Positions 31,479 to 39,400 of a DNA stretch of 42,582 nt are shown here, piece by piece. The stretch lies in NCBI GenBank assembly GCA_964502995.1, contig CAZCZB010000022.1, positions 1-42,582 on the forward strand. The letters are read 5' to 3'. The notes under the pieces are model-generated. The model saw only the letters and a program-made list of their open reading frames with translations. It did no database searches and was not told where the DNA came from. The stretch is from Bin87 sp964502995 (GTDB lineage Bacteria > Chloroflexota > Dehalococcoidia > Lucifugimonadales > UBA3495). Made by a program: the position numbers and the translations under genes. Position 1 is the stretch's first letter, and each line of letters starts with the position of its first letter.

Positions 31479-33196
31479 GTTGCGCGGTCGGGCCGTCGGC
31501 CGGCGCGACTGCGCACGCCGGACCTGGCCTGGCGATCGTCCCGGTCCGGCCGGAAAATCAGGCGCAGGTGGGTGCGGTCGAACCCGAACTGGTCGCGGAT
31601 CTTGTTTTCCAGATAGCGGCGATACGAGAAATGCACCAGCTTGGGGTCGTTGACGCTGAACGCGAAGGTCGGCGGGTTCACCCCCACCTGGCGGACCCGG
31701 CGTATGCGCAGACGATTGCGGATGTTGCCCTTCTGGGAGGGTGGATGGTGCGCGGAAACAGCGTCGGCCAGCAGGTATTGCAACTGCCGGTATGGCACCC
31801 GTTTCTGCCGTTCCTGCCACAGCGAAATGGCCATGTCGAGCAGATCGTCGATGCCATCGCCGGTGAGCGCGGAGGTGAAGCACACGGGCACGTAGGACAT
31901 GAAGTGGAGCCGTTCCTGGACGCGGTGCAGGCTGCGTTCCATGCGGAAGCGGTTCTGGTTCACCAGGTCCCACTTGTTCACTACGACGATCAGACCGCGG
32001 CTGGTGTCCCAGGCAAGTCCCGCGATGTGGGCGTCCTGGGCGGTGGCCAGTTCGGTTGCATCGGTGATCAGGAGGGTTATGTCGCTGCGACGCACGGCGT
32101 TCACCGCCCGCAGCACGCTGTATCGTTCGATGCCGCGCTCCACCTGACCGGGCCGGCGAATGCCCGCCGTGTCCACGAGGGTGATAAGGTGATCGCGGTA
32201 TGAGATTTCGGTGTCCAGAGCGTCGCGGGTGGTGCCGGCCACGGGGCTGACGATGCTGCGCTCGGCGCCGATGATGGAGTTGGTCAGCAGCGACTTGCCC
32301 ACGTTGGTGCGGCCGACTATCGCCAGGCGCATCTCGGTGGCGGGCGGCGGCAGTTCTTCTTCCGCGCCGTTGGAAACGTCCTCGCCGTCCGCATCCGCCA
32401 GGGCGTCGAACTCGTCGATCTCGCCCTGGGCGTCGTAGTCCCAGAGTTCGGCCAATTCCTGGGCCGGCAGGAGTTCGACGATCCGGTCCAGCAGGTCGTA
32501 GATTCCGTAGTTGTGGTAAGCGGATACGAAGGCCGTTTCGTTGAGCCCCAGGGCGTAGAACTCGGACGCGGCCAGTTCGCGGTTGTCGTTGTCCACCTTG
32601 TTGACCGCCAGCAATACGGGTTTGCTGGTGCGGCGCAGGCGTTGGGCGACGGCCTCGTCGGTGGCGGTCAGGCCCTGTATCGCGTCGGTGAGGAAGATTA
32701 TGACGTCGGCGGCTCCCATGGCCATGTCGGCCTGCTGCTGGACCCGCTGCGGGATGTGGCCCTCGGGATCGTCTTCCAACCCGCCCGTATCAACCACCAG
32801 GAACGGGCGCCCCTTCCAGGTCGCCCTGGATATCAGACGGTCGCGGGTGGTGCCGGCAACCTCGGAGACGATGGCGTGCCGCCGGGAGAGGATACGGTTG
32901 AACAGCGACGACTTGCCGACGTTGGGTCGCCCGATGATCGCCACCATAGGGACGGTTTCAAGCACCTGGCTGCGCGCCGCCGGCTCGTTGAACGGGTCTT
33001 CGTCTTCAGGTTCAACGAGGTCTTCAGGTTCAACGAGGTTTTCCGGCTCAGCGATGTGTTCGGGATCGACAAGACTTTCGGGATCAGCGAAACTCTCGGG
33101 ATCAGCGAGACTCTGGGGATCAGCGATATGCGCCGGGTCGGCGACGTTGACGTTTTCCGGATCAGCGCCGTTGATTTCGTGGTCAGTAGTAGTCAT
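31475..33196 (-). CDS. der: Ribosome-assembly GTPase Der (EngA)
   Basis: A 573-residue protein with two tandem GTPase domains and a C-terminal KH-like domain, required for 50S subunit assembly. First G domain: GRPNVGKSS (89-97), AGTTRD, DTGG, NKVD. Second: GRTNVGKSLL (about 293), AGTTRDALD, DTAGIRRPG, NKWDL. The usual length is 440-490; the excess comes from an N-terminal acidic repeat (residues 19-66) and an acidic linker between the G domains (around EIDEFDALADADGEDVS). The ATG at 33196 is chosen over a GTG nine codons upstream; neither has a clear ribosome site. Confidence 0.95.
   Translation of the reverse strand: MTTTDHEINGADPENVNVADPAHIADPQSLADPESFADPESLVDPEHIAEPENLVEPEDLVEPEDEDPFNEPAARSQVLETVPMVAIIGRPNVGKSSLFNRILSRRHAIVSEVAGTTRDRLISRATWKGRPFLVVDTGGLEDDPEGHIPQRVQQQADMAMGAADVIIFLTDAIQGLTATDEAVAQRLRRTSKPVLLAVNKVDNDNRELAASEFYALGLNETAFVSAYHNYGIYDLLDRIVELLPAQELAELWDYDAQGEIDEFDALADADGEDVSNGAEEELPPPATEMRLAIVGRTNVGKSLLTNSIIGAERSIVSPVAGTTRDALDTEISYRDHLITLVDTAGIRRPGQVERGIERYSVLRAVNAVRRSDITLLITDATELATAQDAHIAGLAWDTSRGLIVVVNKWDLVNQNRFRMERSLHRVQERLHFMSYVPVCFTSALTGDGIDDLLDMAISLWQERQKRVPYRQLQYLLADAVSAHHPPSQKGNIRNRLRIRRVRQVGVNPPTFAFSVNDPKLVHFSYRRYLENKIRDQFGFDRTHLRLIFRPDRDDRQARSGVRSRAGRRPDRAT
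33002..33142 (-). repeat. 18-bp coding tandem repeat in the der N-terminus
   Basis: Eight imperfect 18-bp units encode a hexapeptide of the form (A/V)-(D/E)-P-(E/Q/A)-x-(L/I/F): for example ADPQSL, ADPESF, ADPESL, VDPEHI, AEPENL, VEPEDL. The units keep frame, so copy number could change without breaking the gene. Confidence 0.85.
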
Positions 33197-33281
33197 TGCA
33201 ATAAGGGAGTGTGAAAGGCACACCGGGGAACGGCAACGGGGTAGGGGGTTGATACGCTACTATCGCATCCCGGCTGCGTCA

Positions 33282-33309
33282 AGTATAACCCCATTCTCTT
33301 GACTGTTCA
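33282..33309 (-). promoter_or_regulatory. Candidate der-plsY promoter
   Basis: On the minus strand TGAACA (33309-33304) and TATACT (33287-33282) are spaced by 16 bp. A second, weaker candidate is TTGACG (33282-33277) with TAGCGT (33259-33254). The leader would be 70-80 nt. Apart from these and the repeat below, 33197-33619 contains no gene that I can support. Confidence 0.4.
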
Positions 33310-33426
33310 GAGTTGGTGGCATGAAATGGTTCACCGTACAGTTTCGCGAACACATTACGCAAAGGCGCAATATGGGTCGGCGTGAGCCGGCAGGGTCCTT
33401 TCAAAGTCCTTTTTGTCCCTTTTCCG

Positions 33427-33492
33427 CTCGTCCTGAGCTTGTCGAAGGACGCCCTTTGCGAAAGGTGGATAGTTCGACAGGCTCACCATGAG
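33427..33492. repeat. Dispersed inverted repeat, TGTCGAA/TTCGACA type
   Basis: TGAGCTTGTCGAA (33434-33446) and TTCGACAGGCTCA (33473-33485) are inverted arms with one G-T mismatch, separated by 26 bp that hold a small CTTT-GCG-AAAG hairpin. The copy ends in CACCATGAGC, like the one at 138-207. This family is common between genes in many bacterial genomes. Confidence 0.7.
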
Positions 33493-33540
33493 CTGGACGT
33501 GTGGAGACTTTGAAAAAGCCCTGGTGAGCCGGCGCCTCCG

Positions 33541-33570
33541 GTGGCAGCGGGTTGTTAGCGCTGTTATGAT
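33541..33570 (+). promoter_or_regulatory. Candidate promoter of the thioesterase-cupin-enolase-rsmG run
   Basis: GTGGCA (33541-33546, four of six to -35 consensus), 18-bp spacer, TATGAT (33565-33570, five of six to -10). It lies 50 bp before the first start codon of four same-strand genes. Confidence 0.5.
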
Positions 33571-33619
33571 TACTGCGCCCTACGCGCGCCCATACCAATT
33601 CGAGGGACGATTCACCGAC

Positions 33620-34048
33620 ATGACCCAGCAATCCGATACCGCCACACCCGCTCTGGCTCCCGGGCTCACCGGCCGCCGCGACGTGCTCGTTTGCGAGCAC
33701 AACACCGCGCCCCATACGGGCAAGTTGAGCACTCCGTCCATGATTCGCGCCATGGAGCAGGCGTCCCAACGCGCCGTGCTCGACCACCTGCCGCCGGAGC
33801 AGTCAACCGTGGGTTTCGAGGTCAACATCCGCCACGTGGCCACGGCCGACATGGGGGTGACCGTGGTCGCCAACGCGGAACTGGAAAGGGTGGACGGGCG
33901 CTGGCTCTACTTCAAGGTTGAAGTCCTGGACGGCGACCGGACCATCGGCGTCGGCACGCACCGCCGCGCCATCATCACCCTGCCGCCCGACGCCAACAAT
34001 CGCGGCGGAGGCGATCCGCCTGGGGCGGGCCACCGCCACGAACTGTAA
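33620..34048 (+). CDS. Hot-dog thioesterase (fluoroacetyl-CoA thioesterase-like)
   Basis: A 142-residue hot-dog-fold protein with the layout of FlK-type thioesterases: VCEHNTAPHTGKLSTPSMIRAMEQASQRAVLDHLPPEQSTVGFEVNIRHVA, with Thr and Glu at the usual catalytic region, then a long strand pair LYFKVEVLDGDRTIGVGTHRRAII. It probably cleaves small acyl-CoAs; the fluoroacetyl specificity of FlK itself should not be assumed. The ATG at 33620 fits the domain; an upstream in-frame codon lies inside a dispersed repeat. It is the first gene of the run leading to rsmG. Confidence 0.82.
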   Translation: MTQQSDTATPALAPGLTGRRDVLVCEHNTAPHTGKLSTPSMIRAMEQASQRAVLDHLPPEQSTVGFEVNIRHVATADMGVTVVANAELERVDGRWLYFKVEVLDGDRTIGVGTHRRAIITLPPDANNRGGGDPPGAGHRHEL

Positions 34049-34084
34049 TCCGCGATCTCGAAACACCGGTCAAGGAGAAACCCC

Positions 34085-34792
34085 ATGGAACCCATCATCC
34101 ACAACATCAAGGACTATCCCGCCGGCGAGGTGGCCCGCCTGATCAGCATCGACGACAACCCCAACCTGGTCACGCTGGCCTACTCGGTAATTGAGCCGGG
34201 CGGCACCAGTTCGCACCATATCCACGAGTGGGAGCACGAGGTCTATATCATTGAGGGCAGCGGCACGCTGGTGGCCGACGGCAAGGAATACCCGGTCAAG
34301 GCCGGCGACGCCATGTTCATCCCGCCCATGGTTGACCACGTGACCCGCAACGACGGCGGGCAAGGAGACATCCACCGCATTGAGATCAACCCGCTGGCCG
34401 CCGCCAGTGGCAACGCCCGCCCCGGCGGTTCGGAGCCGGGCGCCGGGACGCCTCCGGTGATCCGCAACCACGCCGACCTGAACGACGAAACCGGCCACAC
34501 CATGCTGGGCGGGCGGGACGGCTGCCCCAACTACCTGATGCTCTACAACGGCTACATGCAGCCCGGCTCAGTCAGCCACGCAGACACCGGCGGTCACACC
34601 CACGATTGGGACCACACGGTGTTCATCCTGGAAGGCTCCGGCAGCATCACCATCTCCGGCAAGGAGTACGCCGTAACCGCCGGCGACGCGGTGCTGGTGC
34701 CCCCGGCCCAGCATCACCAGTGGAAGAACGAAACCGACGCGCCGATGCTTCGGGTAACGTTCAACGACATCCTTTCCGAGGGCCACAACTAA
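34085..34792 (+). CDS. Double-cupin protein
   Basis: A 235-residue protein with two cupin domains. The first has HHIHEWEHEVYIIEGSG and the second HTHDWDHTVFILEGSG, each followed by a GDAxxxPP turn. The first keeps the His-x-His and Glu metal ligands. In the second the Glu position is Thr, so metal binding there may be altered. It could be a dioxygenase, isomerase or binding protein; the substrate is unknown. AAGGAGAAA before the ATG is a strong ribosome site. It lies 36 bp after the thioesterase and 9 bp before the enolase gene. Confidence 0.88.
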   Translation: MEPIIHNIKDYPAGEVARLISIDDNPNLVTLAYSVIEPGGTSSHHIHEWEHEVYIIEGSGTLVADGKEYPVKAGDAMFIPPMVDHVTRNDGGQGDIHRIEINPLAAASGNARPGGSEPGAGTPPVIRNHADLNDETGHTMLGGRDGCPNYLMLYNGYMQPGSVSHADTGGHTHDWDHTVFILEGSGSITISGKEYAVTAGDAVLVPPAQHHQWKNETDAPMLRVTFNDILSEGHN

Positions 34793-34801
34793 ACGATTCC
34801 C

Positions 34802-36115
34802 ATGCCCGGCCCGACCACCATCGCCGCCGTTCGCGCTCGCGAGGTCCTGGACTCTCGCGGCAACCCAACCGTCGAGGTTGACGTCCACCTGGACGGCGGC
34901 GCGACAGGCCGGGCCATCGTGCCATCGGGGGCGTCCACGGGACGGCACGAAGCCATCGAGTTGCGCGACGGCGACCCGGCCCGGTACGAGGGCAAAGGCG
35001 TGCTGCGGGCGGTTGCGGCCGTCAACACCATCATTGCCCCCTCGGTATGCGGGTCTGCCGATGCCGCCGACCAACCCGGCCTGGACTCGTTCCTGTGCGA
35101 ACTGGACGGGACGACGAACAAGTCGCGTCTGGGTGCCAACGCCATCCTGGGCGTTTCGCTGGCGGCGGCGCACGCCACCGCTAACGCGACGAACCAACCG
35201 CTGTATCGCTATCTCGGGGGTCCCGACGCGGTTACCATGCCCGTTCCGATGATCAACATCATCAGCGGCGGGAGACACGCGGCGGGCGGCCTGGACATGC
35301 AGGACTTTCTCGCGATTCCCATTGGCGCGGAATCTTACAGCGACGCCCTGCGCATGGTGGTGGACGTGTACCGGGCGGTGGGTCGCGTGCTGTCCCAATC
35401 CGGCCCATACGCCTACGGTGTGGCGGACGAGGGAGGCTACGGGCCTCCGCTGCCGTGCCACGAGGACGCGCTGGGGTTGCTCTACGACGCGGCGCGGCTG
35501 GCCGGATACCGCTGCGCGCGGGACGGCGACATCGCCATCGGTATGGACGTTGCGGCAACGGAATTTGCAGCCGGTGAGAACAGCTACCTGCTGCGGGCCG
35601 AGGGACGCTCGTTCACGTCAACCGAACTGGTCGATCTGCTGGTTCACTGGGGCGGGACGTATCCGATCATATCCATTGAGGACGGGCTGTCGGAAGACGA
35701 CTGGGATGGCTGGGCGTACCTGACGGAACGGCTGGGAGCGTCGACGCAACTGATCGGCGATGACCTGTTCACCACGAATCCACAACGCCTGGCCCAGGGC
35801 GCGGATTCCGGAATCGCCAACGCCGTGCTGGTCAAGCTGAACCAGATCGGAACGCTGACCGAGACGCTGGAAACGGTGCGGTTGGCGCAGGAACGCGGGT
35901 ACCTGCCGGTGATATCCGCGCGATCGGGTGAGACCGAGGACACCACCATCGCGGATCTTGCGGTGGCCACCGGCGCCGGCCAGATCAAGATCGGCTCCAT
36001 CACGCGCTCCGAGCGGCTTGCCAAGTACAACCGACTGCTCCGCATCGAGGAAGAGTTGGGCGATCGGGCGCAGTATCCCGGCCGTGAAGTGTTCGGGCGT
36101 TTCCTGGGGCAATGA
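34802..36115 (+). CDS. eno: Enolase family protein with altered active-site residues
   Basis: A 437-residue enolase-type protein (2-phosphoglycerate to PEP). Kept: the SGAST loop, His in SGGRHA, Glu in DEGGY, metal ligands in MDVAATEF, SIEDGLSEDDW and IGDDLF, and both lysines (LVKLNQIGTLTE; GQIKIGS). Changed: the SHRSGETED motif reads SARSGETED, losing the His equivalent to yeast His373, and the QEF motif reads QDF (yeast Glu168 to Asp). The enzyme may be a low-activity enolase, a paralogue with a new substrate, or a natural variant. It has no clear ribosome site and is probably coupled to the cupin gene; its stop overlaps rsmG as ATGA. Confidence 0.85.
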   Translation: MPGPTTIAAVRAREVLDSRGNPTVEVDVHLDGGATGRAIVPSGASTGRHEAIELRDGDPARYEGKGVLRAVAAVNTIIAPSVCGSADAADQPGLDSFLCELDGTTNKSRLGANAILGVSLAAAHATANATNQPLYRYLGGPDAVTMPVPMINIISGGRHAAGGLDMQDFLAIPIGAESYSDALRMVVDVYRAVGRVLSQSGPYAYGVADEGGYGPPLPCHEDALGLLYDAARLAGYRCARDGDIAIGMDVAATEFAAGENSYLLRAEGRSFTSTELVDLLVHWGGTYPIISIEDGLSEDDWDGWAYLTERLGASTQLIGDDLFTTNPQRLAQGADSGIANAVLVKLNQIGTLTETLETVRLAQERGYLPVISARSGETEDTTIADLAVATGAGQIKIGSITRSERLAKYNRLLRIEEELGDRAQYPGREVFGRFLGQ

Positions 36116-36867
36116 CGACCGGAGACAAGCCGGCGCCGTCCGCCAGCGGGATGGACATACTGGCGGAACACGCGCCGCGCCTGGGGCTGAACCTTTCGGC
36201 GGATCAACTGGCCCAGTTCGCCCGATACGGCGAACTGCTGGAGGCAGGCAACCGCCGCGCCAACCTCACTGCCATCACCGACCCCGAAGGGGTGCAGGTG
36301 CGCCACTACATTGATTCGCTGGCCGCCGTGCTTGCGATGCCCCAGTGGCCCGAACGGACTCGCGTGGTGGACATTGGCGCCGGCGCCGGGTTTCCCGGCG
36401 TGCCACTGAAAATCGCTTTCCCCGGCATCAGGTTGACGCTGGCGGAATCGGTGAGAAAGAAAACCGCATTCCTGGCGAACCTGGTGGTCGAACTGGGCCT
36501 GGACGACGTTGAAGTCGTGACGACTCGCGCCGAGGATTTGGGGCGGGCCGAAGGCCACCGCGGTCAATACCACGTGGCTCTGGCCCGGGGCGTGGCGTCG
36601 ATGCCGGCGCTGATCGAATACGCCATACCCCTGTGCAAGCGCCACGGCGTGCTGCTGGCCTGGAAGGGCAGCGACGGGCCAAACGAAGCCAATGCCGCCA
36701 CCAATGCCCTGGACGCGCTCGGCGGCAACATCGCCGGCGTGTACTCGACCAATCCACTGTCGCCTCCGTTGCCGGAGAACCGGTGGATCATTGGCGTTGA
36801 AAAGGTGCGCCGTACCCCTCCGACGTATCCGCGCCGCGTTGGAGTGCCAGCCAAGCAACCCCTGTGA
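36112..36867 (+). CDS. rsmG: 16S rRNA (guanine527-N7)-methyltransferase
   Basis: A 251-residue Rossmann methyltransferase modifying G527 in the 530 loop of 16S rRNA; loss in other bacteria gives low-level streptomycin resistance. Family features: the N-terminal helix with FARYGELLEAGNRRANLTAITDPEG, the HYIDSLAA segment, the SAM motif VVDIGAGAGFPGVPLKIAFP, LAESVRKKTAFL, and VALARGVASMPALIEY (RsmG RAxA region). Its ATG overlaps the enolase stop as ATGA. Confidence 0.93.
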   Translation: MTTGDKPAPSASGMDILAEHAPRLGLNLSADQLAQFARYGELLEAGNRRANLTAITDPEGVQVRHYIDSLAAVLAMPQWPERTRVVDIGAGAGFPGVPLKIAFPGIRLTLAESVRKKTAFLANLVVELGLDDVEVVTTRAEDLGRAEGHRGQYHVALARGVASMPALIEYAIPLCKRHGVLLAWKGSDGPNEANAATNALDALGGNIAGVYSTNPLSPPLPENRWIIGVEKVRRTPPTYPRRVGVPAKQPL

Positions 36868-36879
36868 CGGTCGCATCCA

Positions 36880-36934
36880 TTTCCATCCCTTTCCCATCCC
36901 TTTCCCATCCTTGGACAGGCTCAGGATGAACGGG
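36880..36934. repeat. Short tandem repeat plus single TTGGACAGGCTCAGGAT arm
   Basis: An 11-bp unit, TTTCCCATCCC, is repeated about three times (36880-36910). Next comes one arm of the dispersed family (GGACAGGCTCAGGATGAACGG, 36913-36933) seen at 138-207 and 33427-33492. It lies in the 142-bp gap between rsmG and the deacetylase gene. Confidence 0.5.
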
Positions 36935-37009
36935 GGAATCGTCGGGCAGGGATTCCCAAAGCAAAACGTGGTACGCTCCCGTTCAGTTACATCTTGAGGG
37001 AGAAACCCC

Positions 37010-38137
37010 ATGCCTCGCGCCGCTTTTGTTTACGATGACGCCATGGGCCAGCACGTTCTGCGACAGGACCATCCCATGCGTCCCATCCGCCTGCGCCACA
37101 CCTATGAGTTGCTCGATTCCTACGGCGCTTTCGACTCAGATGACTCGATGCTGGTCACCCCATCGATGGCGGACGAGGCCAGCGTGGGCGCGTTCCATTC
37201 GCGGGACTACATCGCGGCGGTGCGCACCTTCAGCCTGGGACTTACCGGATACCAGCCGGCGCGTTTCGGGTTCGCCCAGGGCGGGGACAATCCGACGTAT
37301 CCGGGCATGTTCGAGGCCGCCATGCTCAGCACCGGCGCGACTTTGACCGCCGCCCGCATGGTTGCCGACGGCGAGGTGCAGGCCGCGTTCAACATCAGCG
37401 GAGGGCTTCATCACGCCGCCGCCCGCAATGCCAGCGGGTTCTGCGTGTTCAATGACCCGGTGGTCGCCATCTACTACCTGCTGGAGCGCGGACTGCGCGT
37501 GGCATACGTGGACATCGACGCCCACCACGGGGACGGCGTGCAGGACGCGTTTTACAACGACCCTCGCGTCCTGACCATTTCGGTTCACGAGTCCGGCCAG
37601 TACCTTTTTCCCGGCACCGGATTTGCCGGAGAGACTGGCTCCGGCGACGGCGTGGGCTACGCGGTGAACCTGCCGCTCTATCCGTACACCGACGACGAGA
37701 TCTATCTGGAAGCCTTCGAGTCCGTTGTGCCGCCGTTGATCAACGCGTTCGCGCCCGACGTGCTGCTCACGCAGTTGGGCATCGACTCATACCACACCGA
37801 CCCTCTGACGCACCTGCAGGTTACCAGCCGGGGATTCATCGGGGCCGTCGAGAGGCTGGGCGACCTGGGCTATCCCTGGCTGGCCACGGGCGGCGGCGGG
37901 TATGACATCGGCGCGGTGGCGCGGTGCTGGACGCTGGCCTACGGGGTCATGTGCGGCGCGGAGTGGCCCGACCGGGTCCCGAGGCCGGCCGTCGAACGGT
38001 TGGGGCGGACGCACCTGCGCGATACCGAAATGCCCGAAATACCCGACCACATCCGCGCCGACGCCCGGGCGCTGGCATCACAGGGAGTGGCCGCGATCAA
38101 GGACGCCGTGTTCCCCGTTCACGGGTTGAGTTCGTAA
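37010..38137 (+). CDS. Histone-deacetylase-family protein (AcuC-like)
   Basis: A 375-residue zinc-dependent deacetylase-fold enzyme, similar to AcuC and acetoin-utilisation-type proteins that remove acyl groups from proteins, such as acetyl-CoA synthetase, or from polyamines. The active site is intact: GGLHHAAARNASGFCVFNDP (His pair), YVDIDAHHGDGVQ (Asp and His ligands), LTQLGIDSYHTDPL (second Asp ligand), and ATGGGGYD with the catalytic-tyrosine equivalent. A strong GAGGGAGAAA ribosome site precedes the ATG. Its 3' end overlaps the converging tRNA methyltransferase gene by 19 bp. Confidence 0.93.
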   Translation: MPRAAFVYDDAMGQHVLRQDHPMRPIRLRHTYELLDSYGAFDSDDSMLVTPSMADEASVGAFHSRDYIAAVRTFSLGLTGYQPARFGFAQGGDNPTYPGMFEAAMLSTGATLTAARMVADGEVQAAFNISGGLHHAAARNASGFCVFNDPVVAIYYLLERGLRVAYVDIDAHHGDGVQDAFYNDPRVLTISVHESGQYLFPGTGFAGETGSGDGVGYAVNLPLYPYTDDEIYLEAFESVVPPLINAFAPDVLLTQLGIDSYHTDPLTHLQVTSRGFIGAVERLGDLGYPWLATGGGGYDIGAVARCWTLAYGVMCGAEWPDRVPRPAVERLGRTHLRDTEMPEIPDHIRADARALASQGVAAIKDAVFPVHGLSS

Positions 38138-38973
38138 CCCTGGCGGCCCGGCGGCACGCACCTTACCGCCGTGGTGATGAATCCGCTGTGCGCCACCATG
38201 CGATGCGCCGGCCGCACGCTGCGCCGCGACACGCTCCAACTGCGGAGCATCGTTTCGACGGTTTCGACGCGGGCGAACCGGCCATCGTCCTGGAGGGCCA
38301 GTACCAACTCGTGGACCTGCAGGATGGTGGGCAGGAACGACAGCATGATGCCGCCCGTGTCCATCGCGTTGGCGGCGGCATCGATGGCCCGCCACGGTTC
38401 CGGCATGTCCAGCACGACGCGGTCAGCGCGTTCGTCTCCGATGCCCTCGGTGATGTCGCCGATTCGGACCTCCCAGCGGGAGGTGTCGTCGGTGACCGAC
38501 TCGACGTTGGATTTGGCCTTGCCCACTACCTCGGGGTTGATTTCGTAGGAGAGGACGCGCCCGTTGGGTCCCACGGCGCGCAGCAGCGCGGTGGTCAACG
38601 CACCGGAGCCCAGGCCGGCTTCGACCACGGTGGCGCCGGGGAAAATATCGGCCATCGACACGATGTTGCCCAGATCCTTGGCGTAAATGACCTGCGGGCC
38701 GCGCGGCATCAGGCGCACGTAGTCGCCAAGGGTGGGCCGGATGCCCAGCAGCACCTGCCCGCGACTGGTGGTGTACCAACCGCCCACCGGGTTCCCGATC
38801 ACGTCGGCGTGGGAGATCCAACCCAGGTGGCTATGGAAGTCCTCGCCCTCGGTGAGCGTTTGGAGATACGCCCGGCCCTTGCGGTCGAGGAACAGGGCCA
38901 ATTCGCCGGGAACAAACAGGTCGCCGGAGTTCTCTTCGTCATCTGCGACGACGGCATCATCAGGTTCAATCAT
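38119..38973 (-). CDS. trmI: tRNA (adenine-58-N1)-methyltransferase TrmI
   Basis: A 284-residue methyltransferase placing m1A at position 58 of the tRNA T-loop. It has the TrmI N-terminal beta domain (GELALFLDRKGRAYL... PVGGWYTTSRGQVLLGIRPTLGDYVRLMPRGPQVIY) and the Rossmann domain with VVEAGLGSGALTTALLRAVGP, SYEINPEV and the LDMPEPW catalytic motif. Its start is 21 bp from the divergent DUF2203 start and very close to a -10 box, so the mRNA may have no leader. Confidence 0.93.
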   Translation of the reverse strand: MIEPDDAVVADDEENSGDLFVPGELALFLDRKGRAYLQTLTEGEDFHSHLGWISHADVIGNPVGGWYTTSRGQVLLGIRPTLGDYVRLMPRGPQVIYAKDLGNIVSMADIFPGATVVEAGLGSGALTTALLRAVGPNGRVLSYEINPEVVGKAKSNVESVTDDTSRWEVRIGDITEGIGDERADRVVLDMPEPWRAIDAAANAMDTGGIMLSFLPTILQVHELVLALQDDGRFARVETVETMLRSWSVSRRSVRPAHRMVAHSGFITTAVRCVPPGRQGYELNP

Positions 38974-38979
38974 TGCTGT

Positions 38980-38985
38980 ATTATA
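38980..38985 (-). promoter_or_regulatory. TATAAT -10 box directly upstream of trmI
   Basis: A perfect minus-strand TATAAT ends 6 bp before the trmI ATG, so transcription should begin at or within a base or two of the start codon (leaderless mRNA). The -35 region would fall inside the divergent DUF2203 start. Confidence 0.55.
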
Positions 38986-38994
38986 GCGGCCACC

Positions 38995-39393
38995 ATGATG
39001 GAACGGTTATTCACCTTCGAAGAGGCCAACGGGCTGGTTCCGTGGCTTGAGGAGCGGTTCGCCGCGATGCAGCCGCTGCGGTCCGAGTTGGTTGATCGCC
39101 AGGAAAACCTGTTGTCTCTGCTCCGCCGGCGTCGCAGCAACGGCCACTCCAGCACCGAAGAGGAGATTTCCGCCGCCGAGCAGGAGGTTACGCGCCTGAC
39201 CCAGCGGTTGCAGGACGCGGTCGCGGAGATAACGGGGCGTGGCATCCAGGTGCGCGACATCGGTCGGGGCCTGGTGGATTTCCCATGGGACCGGCACGGC
39301 GAAACCGTGTACCTGTGCTGGCAACGGGGCGAGCCGACCATCGACTGGTGGCATCCCACCAACACCGGTTTCGCCGGCCGACAGCCGTTGTGA
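38995..39393 (+). CDS. DUF2203 family protein
   Basis: A 132-residue protein of the DUF2203 family, with the pattern LFTFEEANGLVPWLEERFAAM, a long coiled helix region (residues 30-85, rich in Glu, Arg and Gln), then GIQVRDIGRGLVDFPW, TVYLCWQRGEPTIDWWH and a final GFAGRQPL. This ending (VDFPxxxxGRxVxLCWxxGE) defines the family, which is small, cytosolic and of unknown function. Either of two adjacent ATG codons could start it. It diverges from trmI and meets the protease gene with 7 bp between stops. Confidence 0.9.
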   Translation: MMERLFTFEEANGLVPWLEERFAAMQPLRSELVDRQENLLSLLRRRRSNGHSSTEEEISAAEQEVTRLTQRLQDAVAEITGRGIQVRDIGRGLVDFPWDRHGETVYLCWQRGEPTIDWWHPTNTGFAGRQPL

Positions 39394-39400
39394 AGCAGTT

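Noticed and set aside
33002..33142. CRISPR-like array
   Set aside because: The 18-bp units are contiguous with no spacers and lie in frame inside der.
37924..38994. N-terminal extension of the DUF2203 frame back into the deacetylase gene
   Set aside because: The extension overlaps the deacetylase and TrmI coding regions out of frame and has low-complexity shadow composition; DUF2203 proteins start at the MERLFTFEEAN region.
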